A DNA stretch of 64,000 nucleotides from Neisseria yangbaofengii (GTDB taxonomy: Bacteria; Pseudomonadota; Gammaproteobacteria; Burkholderiales; Neisseriaceae): contig NZ_CP062976.1 in the NCBI RefSeq assembly GCF_014898075.1, positions 1,178,001 to 1,242,000 on the forward strand. The letters are read 5' to 3'. Every line of letters starts with the position of its first letter. The first letter of the stretch is position 1. The notes beneath the pieces were generated by a model. It had not been told where the DNA came from, did not search any database, and saw only the letters and a list, made by a program, of their open reading frames with translations. A program made the translations under genes and the position numbers. Below, piece after piece: positions 59,733-64,000 of the stretch.

Positions 59733-62402
59733 ATGTCCACTCAATTGCACGATGTAGATCCGATTGAAACACAGGAATGGTTGGATGCATTAAGCTCGGT
59801 TTTAGAAACCGAAGGCACCGAACGCGCCCACTTCCTGCTGGAAAATCTGGTGAAATATACCCGCCGTCGCGGCGTTCACATGCCGTTTGACGCCACTACT
59901 GCTTACTTAAACACCATTCCGGTAGGTAAAGAGCAGAAATCTCCGGGTAACCACGAATTGGAACACCGCATCCGATCTGCCATCCGTTGGAATGCTGCGG
60001 CCATGGTGTTGCGTGCAGGTAAAAAAGATTTGGAATTGGGTGGTCATATCGCATCTTTCCAATCGGCTGCTACGCTGTATGACGTAGGTTTCAACCACTT
60101 CTGGCGTGCTAAAGGCGAAGGCGAAGAAGGCGATTTGGTGTTTTTCCAAGGTCACGCCGCGCCGGGTATTTATGCCCGCGCATTCGTTGAAGGCCGCCTG
60201 ACTCAAGAGCAACTGGACAACTTCCGTCAAGAAGTAGACGGTAAAGGCATTCCTTCTTACCCTCACCCGCACTTGATGCCTGATTTCTGGCAATTTCCGA
60301 CCGTATCGATGGGCTTGGGGCCGTTGATGGCGATTTACCAAGCGCGTTTCTTGAAATACTTGGATTCGCGCGGCTTGAGTAAAACCAAAGGCCGTAAGGT
60401 TTGGGTATTCTGCGGTGACGGTGAGATGGACGAGCCGGAATCTCAAGGCGCCATCGCATTGGCTGCCCGCGAAGGTCTGGACAATTTGATTTTCGTCATC
60501 AACTGCAACCTGCAACGCTTGGACGGCCCGGTACGCGGTAACGGCAAAATCATCCAAGAACTGGAAGGCAACTTCCGCGGTGCAGGCTGGAACGTGTTGA
60601 AAGTGATTTGGGGCAGTAAATGGGATGCCTTATTGGCGCGCGATACCAATAATGCACTGAAACAACGCATGGAAGAAGTGTTGGACGGTGACTATCAAAC
60701 CTACAAATCCAAAGACGGTGCGTATGTACGCGAGCATTTCTTCAACACGCCTGAATTGAAAGCTTTGGTTGCCAATATGTCCGACGAAGAAGTTTGGGCA
60801 TTAAACCGTGGCGGTCACGATCCCCACAAAGTGTATGCGGCTTACCATGAAGCGGTAAACAACGCCGGCGGCCGTCCGACCGTGATTTTGGCAAAAACCA
60901 TTAAAGGCTACGGTATGGGTGCTTCCGGCGAAGGCCAAAACGTTGCCCACCAAGCCAAAAAAATGGACGTGAAATCGCTGAAACAATTCCGCGACCGTTT
61001 TGGTATAGACGTAACTGACGAGCAAATCGATAGCGGCGACTTGCCATATTACCGCTTTGCCGAAGACAGTGAAGAAATGAAATATTTGCGCGAACGCCGT
61101 AACGCCTTGGGTGGCTACCTGCCGCAGCGTAATCCGAACAACGAAGCTTTGCCTATTCCTGAATTGAACGCGTTTGACGGCCAATTGCAATCAAGCGGCG
61201 ATCGTGAGTTCTCTACTACCATGGCGTTTGTCCGCATCTTATCAACTTTGTTGAAAGACAAACAAATCGGTAAACGCATTGTGCCGATCGTGCCTGATGA
61301 AAGCCGTACCTTCGGTATGGAAGGCATGTTCCGCCAATACGGTATTTGGAACCCTAAAGGCCAACAATACACCCCGCAAGACAAAGACCAATTGATGTTC
61401 TACAAAGAGTCGGTTGACGGTCAGATTTTGCAAGAGGGTATTAACGAGCCGGGTGCGATGGCAGACTGGATTGCGGCGGCCACATCATACGCCAACAACC
61501 GCTATGCCATGATTCCGTTCTACATCTACTACTCAATGTTCGGTTTCCAAAGGGTTGGTGACTTGGCATGGGCAGCCGGCGATATGCACGCACGCGGTTT
61601 CTTGTTGGGCGGTACTGCCGGTCGTACAACTTTGAACGGCGAAGGCTTGCAACACGAAGACGGCCACAGCCAAATCCAAGCCGATCTGATTCCGAACTGC
61701 GTATCTTATGATCCGACGTTCCAATACGAATTGGCCGTGATTGTTCATGACGCATTGCGCCGCATGTATGTAGAAAATGAAGACGTGTTCTACTACCTGA
61801 CTTTGATGAACGAAAACTATACCCACCCGGCCTTACCTCAACGCAAAGGTATCGAACAAGAAATCTTGAAAGGTATGTACTTGCTGGAAGAAGGCGGCAA
61901 ATCTGACAAGAAAGTTCAATTGATGGGCTCGGGCACCATTTTGCAAGAAGTGATAGCCGGTGCGAAATTGCTGAAAGAGGATTTCGGTGTGGAAGCCAAC
62001 GTGTGGTCTTGCCCTTCATTTAATGAATTGCACCGCGATGCTATGGAAGTAGAACGCTACAACCGTCTGCATCCGCTGGAAGAAGCCAAAGTGCCGTTTG
62101 TAGCGCAACAATTGAAAGGCCATGAAGGTCCGGTCGTTGCCGCTACCGACTATGTCCGTAGCTTTGCAGAACGCATTCGCGCCTACATTCCAAACGATTT
62201 CCATGTGTTGGGTACCGACGGTTTCGGCCGTTCTGACAGCCGTGCAAATCTGCGCCGCTTCTTTGAAGTTGACCGCTACAACGTAGCCGTTACCGCTTTG
62301 GCTGCCTTGGCTGATGAAGGTAAAGTAAGCAAAGAAACCGTACAACAGGCCATTGAAAAATACGGTATCGCCACCGATACCTCACCAAGCTGGAAACGCT
62401 AA
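59733..62402 (+). CDS. aceE: pyruvate dehydrogenase E1 component (homodimeric)
   Basis: The 889-residue thiamine-diphosphate enzyme shows the cofactor motif FCGDGEMDEPESQGAIALAA (about residues 229-248) and the family features SNHFWRAKGEGEEGD-like FNHFWRAKGEGEEGD, HDPHKVYAAY, and LTLMNENYTHPALPQR. It decarboxylates pyruvate and acetylates the lipoyl groups of AceF. The start at 59733 follows AAGGATACTG; a longer frame has no ribosome site. aceF follows after 202 nt. Confidence 0.97.
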   Translation: MSTQLHDVDPIETQEWLDALSSVLETEGTERAHFLLENLVKYTRRRGVHMPFDATTAYLNTIPVGKEQKSPGNHELEHRIRSAIRWNAAAMVLRAGKKDLELGGHIASFQSAATLYDVGFNHFWRAKGEGEEGDLVFFQGHAAPGIYARAFVEGRLTQEQLDNFRQEVDGKGIPSYPHPHLMPDFWQFPTVSMGLGPLMAIYQARFLKYLDSRGLSKTKGRKVWVFCGDGEMDEPESQGAIALAAREGLDNLIFVINCNLQRLDGPVRGNGKIIQELEGNFRGAGWNVLKVIWGSKWDALLARDTNNALKQRMEEVLDGDYQTYKSKDGAYVREHFFNTPELKALVANMSDEEVWALNRGGHDPHKVYAAYHEAVNNAGGRPTVILAKTIKGYGMGASGEGQNVAHQAKKMDVKSLKQFRDRFGIDVTDEQIDSGDLPYYRFAEDSEEMKYLRERRNALGGYLPQRNPNNEALPIPELNAFDGQLQSSGDREFSTTMAFVRILSTLLKDKQIGKRIVPIVPDESRTFGMEGMFRQYGIWNPKGQQYTPQDKDQLMFYKESVDGQILQEGINEPGAMADWIAAATSYANNRYAMIPFYIYYSMFGFQRVGDLAWAAGDMHARGFLLGGTAGRTTLNGEGLQHEDGHSQIQADLIPNCVSYDPTFQYELAVIVHDALRRMYVENEDVFYYLTLMNENYTHPALPQRKGIEQEILKGMYLLEEGGKSDKKVQLMGSGTILQEVIAGAKLLKEDFGVEANVWSCPSFNELHRDAMEVERYNRLHPLEEAKVPFVAQQLKGHEGPVVAATDYVRSFAERIRAYIPNDFHVLGTDGFGRSDSRANLRRFFEVDRYNVAVTALAALADEGKVSKETVQQAIEKYGIATDTSPSWKR

Positions 62403-62604
62403 AACGTTTCAGACGGCCTTGTGATCAAAGGCCGTCCGAAAAAAGATTTTGAATATCTGTTCTTATTCAAAATCAAGCGTTAAACATACAAGGCTGATGT
62501 TTCAGACGGCCTGAAAAATAAAAGGCCGTCTGAAAACAAACGTATCTGTTTCAAAAAACCTTACTGCGACGATAAACGTTGCAGCACAACTAAGGAATAA
62601 AACG
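62403..62604 (+). other. aceE-aceF spacer with four DUS copies
   Basis: Two inverted DUS pairs lie in this 202-nt spacer (about 62405-62440, with one altered copy GGCCGTCCGAA, and 62499-62536). They could form hairpins that reduce read-through into aceF. No gene is seen. Confidence 0.6.
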
Positions 62605-64000
62605 ATGAGTCAAATCGTAGAAATCAAAGTACCTGATATCGGTGGTCACGAAAATGTGGACATTATTGCCGTAGAAGTCAAAGCAGGCGACACCATCGCC
62701 GTTGACGATACCCTGATTACACTGGAAACCGACAAAGCCACCATGGATGTGCCTGCCGATGCTGCGGGCGTGGTGAAAGAAGTGAAAGTCAAAGTTGGCG
62801 ACAAAATTTCCGAAGGCGGCGTGATTTTGCTGGTGGAAACCGGTGCTGAAGCTGCCGAAGAAAAACCGGCTGCTGCCGAAGTGCCTGAAGCCGGAGAAGC
62901 CAAAGCAGAAGCTCCGGCCGCTGCAGCCGGCACGGTAACTGTAGCTGTACCGGATATCGGCGGACACGAAAATGTTGATGTGATTGCCGTCGAAATCAAA
63001 GCTGGTGATACCGTTACCGAAGACGACACGCTGATTACCTTGGAAACCGACAAAGCGACTATGGATGTGCCATCTACCGCTACCGGTGTGGTGAAATCTG
63101 TGTTGATTAAAGTTGGCGACAAAGTATCTGAAGGTTCGGCAATTATTGAAGTTGAAATTGCCGGTGGCGCAGCTGCCGCACCTGCTGCACCTGTTGCCGA
63201 AGCGTCTAAAGCTGCTGAAGCTGCCCCGGCTCCTGCTCAACAAGAAGCATCTAAAGCAGCTGAGCCTGCACCTGCCGCTCCTTCTGCGCCTGTTGCCGCA
63301 TTCGGTAGCACACCGGTTGATGAAGCCGCATTTGCCAAAGCACATGCAGGCCCATCAGCGCGTAAATTAGCGCGTGAATTAGGTGTCGACTTGGGTCAAG
63401 TAAAAGGTACCGGCTTGAAAGGCCGTATCGTTGGTGACGACATCAAGGCATTTGTGAAAGCCGCCATGCAGGGCGGCGCGGGCAAAGGAGCTCCTGCTGC
63501 GGCCGGTGCCTCTTTGGGCGGTGGCTTGGACTTGTTGCCATGGCCAAAAGTGGACTTCAGCAAATTCGGCTCGGTTGAAGTGAAAGAATTGTCGCGTATT
63601 AAGAAAATCTCAGGTCAAAACCTGTCGCGCAACTGGGTGGTAATTCCACACGTGACCGTGAACGAAGATGCGGACATGACCGAATTGGAAGAATTCCGCA
63701 AACAGCTGAATAAAGAATGGGAACGCGAAGGTTTGAAATTGTCACCTTTAGCCTTCATTATTAAAGCTTCCGTTGCGGCCTTGAAACAATTCCCCGAATT
63801 CAACGCTTCTTTAGACGGCGACAACTTGGTATTGAAAAACTATTTCAATATCGGTTTTGCCGCCGACACGCCGAATGGTTTGGTGGTTCCGGTGATTAAA
63901 GATGTGGATCAAAAAGGCCTGAAACAAATCAGCCAAGAATTGACCGAATTGAGCAAAAAAGCCCGCGAAGGCAAGTTGAAACCGCAAGAGATGCAGGGCG
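62605..64000 (+). CDS. aceF: dihydrolipoamide acetyltransferase (E2 of pyruvate dehydrogenase), 5' part
   Basis: The open frame runs 465 codons to the edge of the window. It has two lipoyl domains, residues about 2-78 and 113-189, each with [12 protein letters not shown] carrying the lipoylated Lys. Ala/Pro-rich linkers follow each. A subunit-binding domain ([20 protein letters not shown]) lies near 250-285, then the catalytic domain begins. The catalytic HxxxDG is beyond the edge. Ribosome site AAGGAATAA. Confidence 0.96.
   Translation, partial: MSQIVEIKVPDIGGHENVDIIAVEVKAGDTIAVDDTLITLETDKATMDVPADAAGVVKEVKVKVGDKISEGGVILLVETGAEAAEEKPAAAEVPEAGEAKAEAPAAAAGTVTVAVPDIGGHENVDVIAVEIKAGDTVTEDDTLITLETDKATMDVPSTATGVVKSVLIKVGDKVSEGSAIIEVEIAGGAAAAPAAPVAEASKAAEAAPAPAQQEASKAAEPAPAAPSAPVAAFGSTPVDEAAFAKAHAGPSARKLARELGVDLGQVKGTGLKGRIVGDDIKAFVKAAMQGGAGKGAPAAAGASLGGGLDLLPWPKVDFSKFGSVEVKELSRIKKISGQNLSRNWVVIPHVTVNEDADMTELEEFRKQLNKEWEREGLKLSPLAFIIKASVAALKQFPEFNASLDGDNLVLKNYFNIGFAADTPNGLVVPVIKDVDQKGLKQISQELTELSKKAREGKLKPQEMQG

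Noticed and set aside
59557-59790. A 77-codon minus-strand frame overlapping the start of aceE
   Set aside because: It runs antisense through the aceE start and ribosome site, has no ribosome site of its own, and its composition follows the A/T-rich leader. I see no family similarity.

Overview
The window is a chromosomal segment of a Neisseria species, or a very close relative in the Neisseriaceae. The main evidence is dozens of copies of the neisserial DNA uptake sequence (DUS), mostly in the AGGCCGTCTGAA form with a minority of ATGCCGTCTGAA. Many sit as inverted pairs at gene ends, where they act as hairpin terminators. The gene content (rnr, trmB, lolCD, accA, tilS, rpoE, ttcA, lgt, argB, dinB, purK, trpE, aceEF), IS1016-like and IS5-like elements, and dRS3 repeats (ATTCCC-N8-GGGAAT) agree with this. 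The dominance of the AG form points to a commensal or animal-associated species rather than N. meningitidis or N. gonorrhoeae, but I cannot name the species.

Layout. 1-2.1 kb: a two-partner secretion locus (tpsB, and the start of tpsA with an extended signal peptide). 2.4-4.6 kb: an accessory scar with an IS1016-like element, fragments of a three-Cys-motif (DUF5131) gene and its probable TcmP partner, an IS5-type remnant and a MITE-like repeat. 4.7-18.5 kb: YegP, tpx, adenine deaminase, carbonic anhydrase, argD, the sulfate permease operon cysTWA, trpD, trpG and rnr. 18.5-18.9 kb: two tRNA-Leu(CAG) and one tRNA-Ser(GGA). 19-30 kb: dnrN, dusC, a double-domain glycosyltransferase, a Sel1-repeat protein, trmB, an intact IS3-family element, a lipoprotein, an ArsC-like reductase, ppiD and recR. 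30-41 kb: lolCD, recD, an outer-membrane barrel protein behind a perfect FNR box, a heat-shock S4 protein, accA, tilS, rpoE and its anti-sigma factor, a SpoU methyltransferase and a YgfB/SEC-C protein. 41.4-42.2 kb: an IS630-family element. 42.3-55 kb: a DUF456 protein, ttcA, lgt, an M14 carboxypeptidase, argB, cysH, dinB, two sulfate-binding lipoproteins, a GNAT protein, yciB, purK, and a broken GIY-YIG gene among dRS3 repeats. 55.5-64 kb: trpE, an SDR, an Smr protein, aceE and the 5' part of aceF.

How the parts work together. Sulfur assimilation is the clearest network. The permease operon (cysTWA), two separate binding lipoproteins and the APS reductase lie at three distant sites, yet all share an upstream element (GGAAAGAATG followed by a TTATA-rich block, read on the plus strand). 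In three of the four this is followed by a matching -10 box. I read this as one sulfur regulon, probably CysB-controlled. Tryptophan genes (trpE, trpG, trpD) and arginine genes (argD, argB) are dispersed rather than in operons. Insertion sequences repeatedly land beside or inside DUS terminators.

The most unusual items are the shared sulfur promoter element, a three-copy MITE-like repeat, the decayed DUF5131/TcmP pair, the two-domain glycosyltransferase whose interdomain region contains a DUS, the FNR-controlled barrel protein and the IS3 element inserted in the loop of a DUS terminator. I saw no CRISPR array and no intact prophage.
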